Origin: Candidatus Methanoplasma sp.
GTDB lineage: Archaea; Thermoplasmatota; Thermoplasmata; Methanomassiliicoccales; Methanomethylophilaceae
Direction of reading: 5' to 3'
Assembly (NCBI GenBank): GCA_031256955.1
Contig: JAIRPP010000016.1
Location: 1 to 64,000 of the forward strand
Length of the DNA: 64,000 nucleotides
Below are positions 33,981-41,963 of the stretch, in pieces; position 1 is the stretch's first letter, and each line of letters begins with the position of its first letter. A program made the translations under genes and the position numbers. Under the pieces are notes generated by a model. That model saw only the letters and a list, made by a program, of their open reading frames with translations, was not told where the DNA came from and did not search any database.

Positions 33981-34348
33981 ACCTCCAGGCGGATGCCGTC
34001 CCCGTCCCTCGTGACCACCACCACGTCCCCGTACCCCACCGCCGCCCTCCCCGCGTGGTGCGATATGGCCGACCTGTGCTCCGCCCCGTTCCTGACCAGG
34101 GCCAGCGCGTGCCCGTCCACCTCGACTGAGCAGTCCGGGAACGGCAGCAGGTCCCATCCCCTTACGGTCATGGAATCCGCCTTCGAATCCCAGAACGCGT
34201 CTAGCGCGCGGGCGGCCGCGTCCGCCGCCCGCCCCATGTCCGCGCCCTCCCTGCCGTCGTAATACCCCGCCACGGGGACCGCCACCGCGCCCAGCAGGAC
34301 CGCCCCGCATATGAACGCGACGGCTCTGGACGTGACGAACTCCATCAT
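33905..34348 (-). CDS. Membrane-anchored hypothetical protein (pilin-cluster 3)
   Basis: 147 aa with a single N-terminal hydrophobic segment (residues 8-28, AVAFICGAVLLGAVAVPVAG) and a soluble outer domain. The order and the short N-terminal anchor resemble small archaeal pilin or secretion proteins. It is the last of three minus-strand genes (35287-33905) and overlaps the desulfurase 3' end by 76 bases, so either the end is over-extended or the overlap is real. Function unknown. Confidence 0.55.
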   Translation of the reverse strand: MMEFVTSRAVAFICGAVLLGAVAVPVAGYYDGREGADMGRAADAAARALDAFWDSKADSMTVRGWDLLPFPDCSVEVDGHALALVRNGAEHRSAISHHAGRAAVGYGDVVVVTRDGDGIRLEVQRSPNASDIFLSADASLRTSPWSL

Positions 34349-34382
34349 AAGGGCCCGCCCCCTCCGCTCCCTCCGCCCCGCG

Positions 34383-34817
34383 TCATGCCGCCACGCTCAC
34401 TTCCACCCCGTACCCCGCGCCGGAGCTGACGCACCTCAGCAGCAGCCCCCTGTCCCCCGATATCTCCAGGGGCTCCGCGTTCAGTATGCGCACGGGGGGC
34501 CTCTGCATGTACGTGCGGGAGGTCTCCTCCCCCCCGCGCCAGACCGAGATGGAGTACGCGTCCGCGCCCTCCCCGCCTATGACCAGCCTGTAGTCGCGGG
34601 AGACGGACACGTCGACGGAGCACGCGGACCCCGCGCCGGAGTAGTACGCCCTGGACGCGGCGTCCCTGACCTTCTCCGCCTCCGCCTCGGCGGCGGCGGC
34701 CCCCGCCCCTCCCTCCAGGCACCCCAGCGCGTGGAGCATCGCCGGCAGGGATACCGCCAGGATGACGAACGTCACCGACAGCCTCAGCGGGAACCCGACG
34801 ACCCCCCTGCGGTCCAT
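34383..34817 (-). CDS. Membrane-anchored hypothetical protein (pilin-cluster 2)
   Basis: 144 aa. MDRRGVVGFPLRLSVTFV then a hydrophobic helix to residue 34; the outer part has beta structure (SVDVSVSRDYRLVIGG). The N-terminal R-R-G followed by a hydrophobic segment resembles archaeal class III pilin signals. Starts 2 bases after the upstream gene stop, so it is in one operon with the gene at 34820. No recognised family. Confidence 0.6.
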   Translation of the reverse strand: MDRRGVVGFPLRLSVTFVILAVSLPAMLHALGCLEGGAGAAAAEAEAEKVRDAASRAYYSGAGSACSVDVSVSRDYRLVIGGEGADAYSISVWRGGEETSRTYMQRPPVRILNAEPLEISGDRGLLLRCVSSGAGYGVEVSVAA

Positions 34818-34819
34818 CC

Positions 34820-35287
34820 TCAAGCTATCACCGCGATCCTCGCGGCGCTGTTCTCGCCGTACCCCGACATGGACACGTTCACGGTGATGAACCCTATCTC
34901 CGACCCCCTCAGCGACATGCGCAGGCCCTCGAAGCGCGCAGTGCCCGACGAATCGGTCAGAGAGTGCGCCGTCCTGCCGTCGCTGCCGGTGACGCCGAGG
35001 CCGGAGAGCACCACCGTCGCGCCCCTGAGCGGGTTCCCGCTCTGGTCGCACACCAGCACCTCCGCCGACCCGCTGTCCGTCCTGCCCCCGTCGAGGACTA
35101 TCTCGCCCGACAGCACGTCCACGGACCCGATGCTCTTGGGCATCTCCACGCTGCCCATCCACCCGACCAGGATGGCGGTGCCCATGGTGGCGATTATGAT
35201 CACTATCATCAGCTGCAGCGGCAGCCCCTCTATGCTGCCCGCCCTGTCCCCCCCGATGCCCCTCCTTAGAGATACTATGCGTCTCAT
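34820..35287 (-). CDS. Type IV pilin-like protein with carboxypeptidase-regulatory-like domain
   Basis: 155 aa. The N-terminal GGDRAGSIEGLPLQLMIV is followed by the helix IIIATMGTAILVGWM; the short basic leader ahead of a hydrophobic stretch resembles archaeal class III signals. Residues 60-140 look like an Ig-like CarboxypepD_reg domain (GNPLRGATVVLSGLGVTGSDGR). First gene of a three-gene set. Likely surface-exposed and assembled as a pilus-like or adhesive structure, but no assembly ATPase is in the window. Confidence 0.6.
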   Translation of the reverse strand: MRRIVSLRRGIGGDRAGSIEGLPLQLMIVIIIATMGTAILVGWMGSVEMPKSIGSVDVLSGEIVLDGGRTDSGSAEVLVCDQSGNPLRGATVVLSGLGVTGSDGRTAHSLTDSSGTARFEGLRMSLRGSEIGFITVNVSMSGYGENSAARIAVIA

Positions 35288-35357
35288 GGGCGGGCTTTCG
35301 CGGAGCTAGCGTATAAAGGGAGGGGGATACAGTTAGCAGCGTAACGCCGGCGGCGCG

Positions 35358-35903
35358 TCAGGAGACCCTGTCGAACGCCAGTATGGCGGACGACGCCTTG
35401 GAGCCCTCCGGGACGCGGAAGAGCCTCTTCAGGAGCAGGTCGGTGCCTGTGGAGGGGTACATGAGCACGGGGTCCCCGGCGCCCTCCGCCCTCCCTATGG
35501 ACGAGACCCTCCTGGGGAGCATGACCATCCTGACCCCCCCGGCGGACCTCCTGCCGGGGAACACCACGAAGTCGTCGCTGAGCCACAGCGCGTCCTCCCC
35601 GAAGTCCGCCTCCGCCCCGCGCCCGCCGATCACGTCGTGCCCCAGGACGTTGCCGTCGCCGTCCTCCATGACCAGGACGCGCCCCTCCGCGTCCCCGAAC
35701 GCCCCGGTGCAGAAGAGGCACACGCGGACCTCGCGCCTCACGCACTCGTCCAGGGCGCGGTTCTCCATCGGCATGCCCGATATCGTGCCCGCCACGCGCT
35801 CCTCGGCCACCGCCGCGTCCAGCGCGGCCCCGTCGAGGAGGAACGCCGCCGCGACGCCGTCCATCGAGCGCAGGACGGACAGGACGTCTTCCACTCCCGC
35901 CAT
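35358..35903 (-). CDS. Hypothetical protein
   Basis: 181 aa, no recognised domain. LFCTGAFGDAEGRVLVMEDGDGN and ALWLSDDFVVFPG look like a beta-rich core; no signal peptide. It is preceded on the minus strand by an AT-rich promoter region (about 35925-35935, TATAAGAATATG in the plus reading) and followed by the pilin-like operon. Function unknown. Confidence 0.55.
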   Translation of the reverse strand: MAGVEDVLSVLRSMDGVAAAFLLDGAALDAAVAEERVAGTISGMPMENRALDECVRREVRVCLFCTGAFGDAEGRVLVMEDGDGNVLGHDVIGGRGAEADFGEDALWLSDDFVVFPGRRSAGGVRMVMLPRRVSSIGRAEGAGDPVLMYPSTGTDLLLKRLFRVPEGSKASSAILAFDRVS

Positions 35904-36000
35904 GGGGGTCGGATGCGCTTGGGGATATAAGAATATGATAAGGGCCGGGGCGTCCGCCCCGGATGGATGGAAAGGGGCCGAGGCCCGCCGGAGGCGGGGC

Positions 36001-36426
36001 TCAGACGTTGCGGTAGCAGACCGCGAACTCCATCTTCTTGGCGCCGAAGTAATCCCGGACGAACTCCGCCGTCTTCTTGGGGGGGAACTGCTTGCAGGAG
36101 AAGACGTCGATGAACGCCCTGTCGGTGTCCTCCGCGAAATGGCCCGATATCTGCGACGTCTCTATGAGCTGGACGAGCGAGTACCCCTGGACCTTCGGCT
36201 CCGCGCCGAAGAACACGACGACGGGCTCCCCGTACCTCTTCATGTCTATGAACTTCGCCAGGTCCACCGCGAACTGCGAGATGTGGTCCTTCGAGGAGAT
36301 CTTGCCGTGGTCGCACTCGCCGAGGTCTATGCTGACAGCGAGTCCCCAGAGCTTCTCGTCGTTGTATTTCTTCATGGCGTCCTCGTCGGAGAGGAGCTTT
36401 CCGGAATTCGGGCTCATTGCGTACAT
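36001..36426 (-). CDS. S-adenosylmethionine decarboxylase-related protein
   Basis: 141 aa. The blocks GYSLVQLIETSQISGHFAE, AFIDVFSCKQFPP and FVRDYFGAKKMEF match the short archaeal AdoMetDC-related family. True enzymes need the SESH-type self-cleavage serine; here the aligned stretch is TSQISGH and the Ser-Glu-Ser-His is absent, so pyruvoyl formation looks impossible and the role is unclear. ATG 36417 (MSPNSGK) is an alternative start. Cys106-like FSCK is retained. Confidence 0.7.
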   Translation of the reverse strand: MYAMSPNSGKLLSDEDAMKKYNDEKLWGLAVSIDLGECDHGKISSKDHISQFAVDLAKFIDMKRYGEPVVVFFGAEPKVQGYSLVQLIETSQISGHFAEDTDRAFIDVFSCKQFPPKKTAEFVRDYFGAKKMEFAVCYRNV

Positions 36427-36592
36427 CGTAACACACCGTCGGGAGAACCCGACGCCGCATCTAAGGCGTATCTCTATTTTAATGGTTTCAACGCCGCGGA
36501 CTCCGAGGAGACAAACGCCTCTCCGCGTTGTCCGATACGCGCCGGAGATCCATCTAAATACACGGATCATGATGGCGAGGCGAGGCGATCGC

Positions 36593-37705
36593 ATGGCGGC
36601 ATCCAAGGTCTATTTCACGGACATGCGCACGAGGCACGGGGACGGCCTCATGGACAAGCTGGGCAGGCTCGCGGACGCGGCTGGCATCGGAGAGATGGGG
36701 CTGGAGAGGAGGTTCGTGGCCATAAAGGCGCACTTCGGTGAGCGCGGGAACCTGGCCTTCCTCCGCCCGAACTACGCCAAGGCCGTGGCGGACAGGGTCC
36801 GCGGCCTGGGCGGGATACCCTTCCTGACCGACTGCAGCACGCTGTACGTCGGGAGCAGGAAGAGCGGGCCCGAGCACCTGGACACCGCCGCCCTCAACGG
36901 GTTCAACCCGACGTCCGCCGGGTGCCAGATCATCATCGGCGACGGAGTCAAGGGCACGGACGAGGCGGAGGTGCGCGTCGGCGGGGAGCACGTGGAGACG
37001 GCCAAGATAGGCAGGGCGGTCTTCGACGCGGACGCCATCGTGTCACTCACCCACTTCAAATGCCACGAGCTCACGGGCTTCGGCGGCGCGGTGAAGAACC
37101 TCGGCATGGGGTGCGCCTCGCGCCGCGGCAAGATGGAGCTTCACGCCACGGGCAAGCCGGAGATAGACGAGGGCGAGTGCAGGGGGTGCGGGGAGTGCGA
37201 GAAGGTGTGCGCCCACTCCGCCGTGAAGGCGGCCGGGGGCTCCGCCCGCATAGACGGGGGCGCGTGCGCCGGGTGCGGGAGGTGCATCGCGGCGTGCCCG
37301 TTCGACGCGATATCCGTGGCGATGGACGAGGGCCTGGACAGGATAAACCGCAAGATCGCGGAGTACGCCCTGGCGGTGGTCCGCGGGAAGCCGTGCCTGC
37401 ACATATCGGTCATAGCGGACGTGTCCCCGTTCTGCGACTGCTACGGCGACAACGACCTGCCCGTCATACCGGACGTGGGGATGCTGGCCTCCATGGACCC
37501 CGTGGCCCTGGACATGGCGTGCGTGGACCTGGCGCAGAGGCAGCCCATGGTCGAGGGGAGCAGGCTGCACGAGAAGTCCGGCGGGTCCAAGCCCGCGGAC
37601 ATATTCTCCTGCATCCATCCCGGCACCAGGTGGCAGAGCCTCTTCGAGCACTCCGAGAAGATCGGGCTCGGGTCGCCGGTGTACGAGCTCGTGACCGTCC
37701 GCTGA
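36593..37705 (+). CDS. DUF362 protein with two 4Fe-4S clusters
   Basis: 370 aa. The N-terminal DUF362 fold has VAIKAHFGERGNLAFLRP and THFKCHELTGFGGAVKNLGMG. Two ferredoxin-like motifs sit near the middle: CRGCGECEKVCAHSAV and CAGCGRCIAACPFDAI. The C-terminal part (DVSPFCDCYGDNDLPVIPD) is also family-typical. Likely a redox protein in anaerobic metabolism; exact partner unknown. Start chosen at 36593 from the TATA-like CTAAATAC at 36554; ATG 36572 and 36569 are upstream options. Confidence 0.88.
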   Translation: MAASKVYFTDMRTRHGDGLMDKLGRLADAAGIGEMGLERRFVAIKAHFGERGNLAFLRPNYAKAVADRVRGLGGIPFLTDCSTLYVGSRKSGPEHLDTAALNGFNPTSAGCQIIIGDGVKGTDEAEVRVGGEHVETAKIGRAVFDADAIVSLTHFKCHELTGFGGAVKNLGMGCASRRGKMELHATGKPEIDEGECRGCGECEKVCAHSAVKAAGGSARIDGGACAGCGRCIAACPFDAISVAMDEGLDRINRKIAEYALAVVRGKPCLHISVIADVSPFCDCYGDNDLPVIPDVGMLASMDPVALDMACVDLAQRQPMVEGSRLHEKSGGSKPADIFSCIHPGTRWQSLFEHSEKIGLGSPVYELVTVR

Positions 37706-37728
37706 GCGGGCGGCGGGGCGCCTTCAAT

Positions 37729-37805
37729 TGGATGCAACTTATGCATCCATCCATTTAATCAATAATGTTTATATATTATGTGCTAAAGTTACATCCATTA
37801 ATGGA
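37729..37805. promoter_or_regulatory. Two palindromic candidate operators
   Basis: TGGATGCA (37729-37736) and TGCATCCA (37742-37749) form a perfect dyad with a 5-base spacer. TCCATTAATGGA (37794-37805) is a perfect palindrome 45 bases further. Both share the CATCCA element. Possible binding sites of a regulator of the methylamine genes. Confidence 0.45.
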
Positions 37806-38032
37806 AAAATATATATACAGTTTGTATGCGCGGACCTAGCTCATCGAAGGATCAGATAGACAACCTATAAATATCATGATATTAGAATGAATAACGGGCG
37901 AGCGGAGTTCCAACATATAGTATATAACAGTTTCTATTTTTGCCCAGCTATGTTATATACTCTCATGAGGGTTTTTGCAACACGGGCAGACGAGGGCGAG
38001 CGGCTCCCGTCCGCCGAGAGGAGAGGTAAAAC

Positions 38033-38155
38033 ATGGCATCATAGACCGATCACATCCGGAGGCGCGCGGCCCGGGGCGGGCCCGGGCGGGGGGGCGCGGC
38101 GGAGGTAGAACGCACGGCTTCGAAGGCCGCATGGGCGTCTGGCGGGGGTGCCTGA
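38033..38155 (+). other. Candidate amber-containing leader ORF
   Basis: ATG 38033 follows a strong ribosome site GGAGAGG with 6 bases spacing. Codons are ATG-GCA-TCA-TAG (amber at 38042-38044), then 36 sense codons to TGA (38153-38155), which directly abuts the ATG of the permease, and the whole ORF is in the permease frame. The post-amber part is Arg/Gly/Ala-rich. If pyrrolysine is inserted, translation would run to the permease start. May be chance. Confidence 0.35.
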
Positions 38156-39670
38156 ATGTCCGAGGAATCCAAGGGCTGCCTCGGATCCGGCCTTTCCAGA
38201 TCCATTAACTGGAAACAGGGGATGATGATCGCGCTGGGGGTGCCGATCCTCATCCTGCCCGCCATATACGACGTCGCCCAGTTCGTCTGGGCGTTCTCCA
38301 TCTTCATCTGGACGATGTCCGTCATCCAGGGGTTCATACAGAACATCTCCTTCGGCGAGATGACCACCGTGTTCCCGGGGGCCACGGGCATACCGGGCTG
38401 CGCGCAGATGGCGTACAGCCCCGAGGTCCGGAGGGGGAGGTTCGACCGCGGGAGGTTCATAGGCGCGTTCTGCGCCTGGTCGTACTGGTTCACGTGGACC
38501 CCCGTGGTGCCCGTGTTCACCATAACCATGGGCGACTACCTGAGGGCGTTCGTGGAGCCGCTGAGCGGCGTGGACCCCACCGCCCTGAACCTGTGCCTCG
38601 GGCTGATGATCGTCTCGCTGATGGTCTTCATAGGCTCCCGCGGCCTGAAGGGTGGCGCCCTGACCGGGCTGCTCCTGGCGCTGGTGTCGCTGGTGCCCAT
38701 GGTGATTATCCTGATCGCAGTGTTCCCCACCGGCAACTTCCACACGGAGTACATCACGTCGTCCGTGCTGCCGCCCGAGTGGACGTGGAGCGCGAGGGAC
38801 ATAGTGATCGTGTTCGGGCTGTTCGGGCTGGCGCAATGGTGCGCCTGCGCGTGGGAGACCGCCACCATCTACGGCCCGGAGTACAAGGACCCCGCGAGGG
38901 ACGTGCCCAAGGCGCTGTTCTCCTGCGGGCTCATATGCCTGGTGCTGTACCTGTTCGTCTCCGTCGCCGTGTTCGGCGCGCTCGGGATAGGGGAGGCCCC
39001 GGTCGAGGGCGTGGAGGACTCGGGCTCGGGCATACTCGGCCACGGGTACGCCACGCTGGTGCCCATCGCCAAGCTGGTGTTCGGAGACGCGGGCGGGCTG
39101 ATAGCCCTGGTCCTGCTGCTGTCCGCCATGCTGCTGATCATACAGACCGCCTTCCTGGGATCGTCCAGGACCCTCTACTGCATGGGCAGGGAGGGGAACC
39201 TGCCGACGTTCTTCTCGCGCACCAACAAGCACGGCATGCCCATAGTGGGGCTGTGCACCATAGCGGTGGTCGCGATGGTGCTGATCCTCATCGGGAACCC
39301 CGTGGCGATCCTCGCCGCGTCCGGGATGGGGTTCTGCATCGCGCTGTCCATATGCTCGGCCGCGTACGTCACGTCGCGGACCAACCCGCGCTTCAAGGAC
39401 CTTCCCAGGCCGTGGTCGGCCCCGCGGGGATGGAAGTACGTGGCCGCGTGCATGGCGGTCTACCAGGGGTTCGTGCTGCTGCCCTGCCTGATGTACTGGA
39501 GCTATGAGGCGTATGGCCTCACATCTGTCATAGTCGGGATCATAGTGATCCTGGCCATAGTGCCGATATGGCTCGTCACGCAGGCGAGGGAATACAAGGA
39601 GGGCGAGGATTCGCCCCCGTGCGGGTGCGGGTGCGCCGACGGGCGGGCGAAGGAGAATGAGGTAGAATAA
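38156..39670 (+). CDS. APC-family permease, probable methylamine transporter
   Basis: 504 aa with about 12-14 membrane segments (for example MIALGVPILILPAIYDVAQF and LIALVLLLSAMLLIIQTAFLG). The amino acid/polyamine/organocation family includes the methylamine permeases found with mtm genes in methanogens, so the position just before mtmC-mtmB supports uptake of monomethylamine. C-terminal tail has a Cys-Gly cluster (CGCGCADG). Family assignment is secure, substrate is inferred from context. Confidence 0.85.
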   Translation: MSEESKGCLGSGLSRSINWKQGMMIALGVPILILPAIYDVAQFVWAFSIFIWTMSVIQGFIQNISFGEMTTVFPGATGIPGCAQMAYSPEVRRGRFDRGRFIGAFCAWSYWFTWTPVVPVFTITMGDYLRAFVEPLSGVDPTALNLCLGLMIVSLMVFIGSRGLKGGALTGLLLALVSLVPMVIILIAVFPTGNFHTEYITSSVLPPEWTWSARDIVIVFGLFGLAQWCACAWETATIYGPEYKDPARDVPKALFSCGLICLVLYLFVSVAVFGALGIGEAPVEGVEDSGSGILGHGYATLVPIAKLVFGDAGGLIALVLLLSAMLLIIQTAFLGSSRTLYCMGREGNLPTFFSRTNKHGMPIVGLCTIAVVAMVLILIGNPVAILAASGMGFCIALSICSAAYVTSRTNPRFKDLPRPWSAPRGWKYVAACMAVYQGFVLLPCLMYWSYEAYGLTSVIVGIIVILAIVPIWLVTQAREYKEGEDSPPCGCGCADGRAKENEVE

Positions 39671-39778
39671 TGGAGAAAAGGAGGCAACAGGAAAAGTTAA
39701 ATATGAAATCAAGAGACCGCATGAAAACATGCGTAAACATTAAATACATACCTGCAATAATAAAAACATCGAATATTT

Positions 39779-39814
39779 CCGGCGGGCGCAGGCCGAAAGG
39801 TATGCGCCTACCGG
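39779..39814 (+). promoter_or_regulatory. Leader hairpin upstream of mtmC
   Basis: CCGGCGGGCGCA (39779-39790) pairs with TGCGCCTACCGG (39803-39814) except for two central bases, giving a stable stem 25 bases ahead of the mtmC start with a 12-base loop. A strong Shine-Dalgarno AAGGAGG (about 39826-39832) follows. It may protect the mRNA or control mtmC translation. Confidence 0.5.
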
Positions 39815-39839
39815 ACGTATGACTTAAGGAGGAAGAAGA

Positions 39840-40475
39840 ATGGCAAACGACAAGATACTGGCAGACCTGAAGACTGCCGTCGAGACCTGGAACGTCAAGC
39901 TCGCCCAGGACTCGACCAAGGAGGCGCTGGCGCAGAACATAAGCCCCAAGGAGATCATAGAGTTCGGTCTCGGAAAGGGCATGGAGACCATCGGGGAGAG
40001 GTTCGACAAGGCGGAGATATACCTCCCGCAGGTCGTGGCCGCGTCCAAGACCATGGAGGCCGCGATAAAGATACTCGAGCCCGTCCTCACCGCCGGCGAC
40101 GGGGCCCTCAGGGGGACCGTCGTCATGGGAACCGTCGAGGGAGACATACACGAGATAGGCAAGAACGTCTGCTGCGCCATGCTGCGCGGCGCGGGATACA
40201 GCGTCGTGGACCTCGGCCCGGACGCGTCCGCCCAGGCGTTCCTGGACGCCGCGGAGGAGAACAACGCGAGCATACTCGGAGGGTCCGCCCTCATGACGAC
40301 CACGCTCGAGGCCCAGAGGGAGCTCGTCGAGGCCGTCAAGGAGATAGGCGCGTCGTACAAGTGCATATTCGGCGGCGCCCCCTGCAGCAAGCAGTGGTGC
40401 GACGAGATCGGAGCGGACGGCTACTCCGCGACGGGCGCGGAGATCATCGAGCTCGTCAAGTCCCTGTCGAGGTGA
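39840..40475 (+). CDS. mtmC: Monomethylamine corrinoid protein
   Basis: 211 aa. The helical N-terminal cap (residues 1-85) precedes the cobalamin domain with GTVEGDIHEIGKNV near 100-113 (DxHxxG, the lower-ligand His), GSALMTTT and GGAPCSKQ. It carries the methyl group from MtmB to the coenzyme M methyltransferase. A good ribosome site precedes ATG 39840, and mtmB1 starts 5 bases after its stop. Confidence 0.95.
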   Translation: MANDKILADLKTAVETWNVKLAQDSTKEALAQNISPKEIIEFGLGKGMETIGERFDKAEIYLPQVVAASKTMEAAIKILEPVLTAGDGALRGTVVMGTVEGDIHEIGKNVCCAMLRGAGYSVVDLGPDASAQAFLDAAEENNASILGGSALMTTTLEAQRELVEAVKEIGASYKCIFGGAPCSKQWCDEIGADGYSATGAEIIELVKSLSR

Positions 40476-40480
40476 ATCGC

Positions 40481-41866
40481 ATGGCATCCGTAAGAGCGCT
40501 CACCATCGCAGACGTCTACGACAGGTTCGTGAAGGGGAAGAAGGTCCCCGAGAGCGACTGGGACTACACCATCATACCCCAGAAGCTCACCGAGCTGAAG
40601 AACAAGTACAAGCTCGACTTCGGCGACAAGATCATCCCCGAGGACAAGAAGACCATGAACGACCTGTTCGCGGCCGGCCTCGAGATGCTGGTCGAGACCG
40701 GGTTCTACTGCACCGACCTCGGCCGCGTGATGAAGGTCACGGAGGAGGAGGTCTGGGACGGGATAAAGAAGACCCCCACCAAGCTCATACTCGGAGAGGG
40801 GAAGGACATAGCCCGCTTCTACCCGAGGCGCGGCAACAGCCCCGTCAAGCCGATCATACAGGGAGGCCCCACCGGGTCCCCCATATCCGAGGACATCTTC
40901 GTCCAGGTCATGCAGTCCTACGCCCAGGAGGCGGTGGTCGACGACCTCGTCAACGGCGTCATGACCACCTACCAGGGCCACCCCGCCAAGACGAAGACTC
41001 CCTATGAGATCCTCGCGACCATGGCCGAGCTCCGCGCCACGAAGGAGGCCCGCATAAGGGCCGGCAGGCCCGGCCTCGGTGTCTAGGGACCCGAGACGCC
41101 TCTCTCCGAGGCAGGAAGGCTCGCGGCCGACATGACCAACGCCGGCCACAGGATAACCGACGCCCACGAGTGCTCCCAGCTCAACGAGCTGAAGATCGAC
41201 ATGACCGGGCTGAACATGCTCTCCGGATGGACCACCAACGGCGACACCATAATGGTGGAGCAGATGCCCATCTTCGGCGGATACACCGGCGGCCTCGAGG
41301 AGACCGCCATCAGCGACGTCGCGACCACGCTCGCGTCCTTCGCCCTGTTCAGCGGGAACTTCCACCTGGACGGGCCGATCCACATCAGGTGGAACGTCAC
41401 CACCGCCAAGGAGACCCTCCAGGTCGCGGCCCACGCCGCGGCGGCCATAGACGCGAACACGGACCTGCTCCTCGCCAACCAGTACTACCCGGCGGGCGGC
41501 CCGTGCACGGAGATGTGCCTGCTGGAGACCGCGAACCAGGCCATAACCGACACCGGGTCCGGCAGGGAGCTCCTCTCCGGGTCCGCGGCGGCCAAGGGAG
41601 TGGTGAAGGACAAGACCACCGGCATGGAGGCCAGGATCATGGGCGAGGCGGCCATAGCCGCCGCCGGCATGAAGGTCTCCGAGCTGAACGGGATAATCCT
41701 CAAGCTCCTCTCCAAGTACGAGAGCGGCTTCGTGAAGCCTCCCGAGGGCAAGACCTTCCAGGAGTGCTACGACGTCAAGACCGTCAAGCCGACCGCCGAA
41801 TACCTCGCGGTGTACGACGGCGCGGTCCAGGTCCTGCGCGACGCCGGCCTGCCCATAAAGCACTGA
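40481..41866 (+). CDS. mtmB: Monomethylamine methyltransferase MtmB with in-frame amber (Pyl202)
   Basis: One 461-residue protein read through TAG at 41084-41086, the 202nd codon, the same position known in Methanosarcina MtmB. Both halves match the family: N-terminal LTIADVYDRFVKGKKVP and YPRRGNSPVKPIIQGGPTG, C-terminal SQLNELKIDMTGLNMLSG, DGPIHIRWNV and GGPCTEMCLLETANQA. It moves the methyl group of monomethylamine to MtmC; pyrrolysine binds the amine. Ends with TGA. Starts 5 bases after mtmC. Confidence 0.96.
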
Positions 41867-41879
41867 AAACCATGAGGCC

Positions 41880-41896
41880 GGGGGGCGCGGCCCCCC
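41880..41896 (+). terminator. G/C hairpin after mtmB1
   Basis: GGGGGGC (41880-41886) pairs with GCCCCCC (41890-41896) around a GCG loop, 14 bases past the mtmB1 stop. Only a short T-run follows, so it may be a terminator, a processing barrier, or a stabiliser between the two mtmB genes. Confidence 0.45.
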
Positions 41897-41963
41897 GCCT
41901 CCAAAACGCCTTTCATCTGCAAACCGTTTGATTTTGGCATCATATGCCTCGGAGTACAAGACC

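Larger units (their letters stand above)
37706..38155 (+). other. AT-rich regulatory region upstream of the methylamine permease
   Basis: 450 bases without a standard gene. From 37730 to about 37980 the composition drops sharply to AT-rich. It holds an 8-bp dyad TGGATGCA-N5-TGCATCCA (37729-37749), a perfect 12-bp palindrome TCCATTAATGGA (37794-37805), TATA-like boxes near 37777 and 37866, and from 38033 a leader ORF. The next gene is the permease at 38156, so this is the likely control region of the methylamine island. Confidence 0.5.

Noticed and set aside
37887-38108. Small frames in the permease leader other than the amber ORF
   Set aside because: No ribosome site and composition shifts from AT-rich to GC-rich in mid-frame; likely chance.
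41084-41086. TAG inside mtmB1 as a sign of a pseudogene
   Set aside because: Both halves are conserved, the codon is at Pyl202, and tRNA-Pyl, PylS and PylBCD are present; it is a sense codon here.
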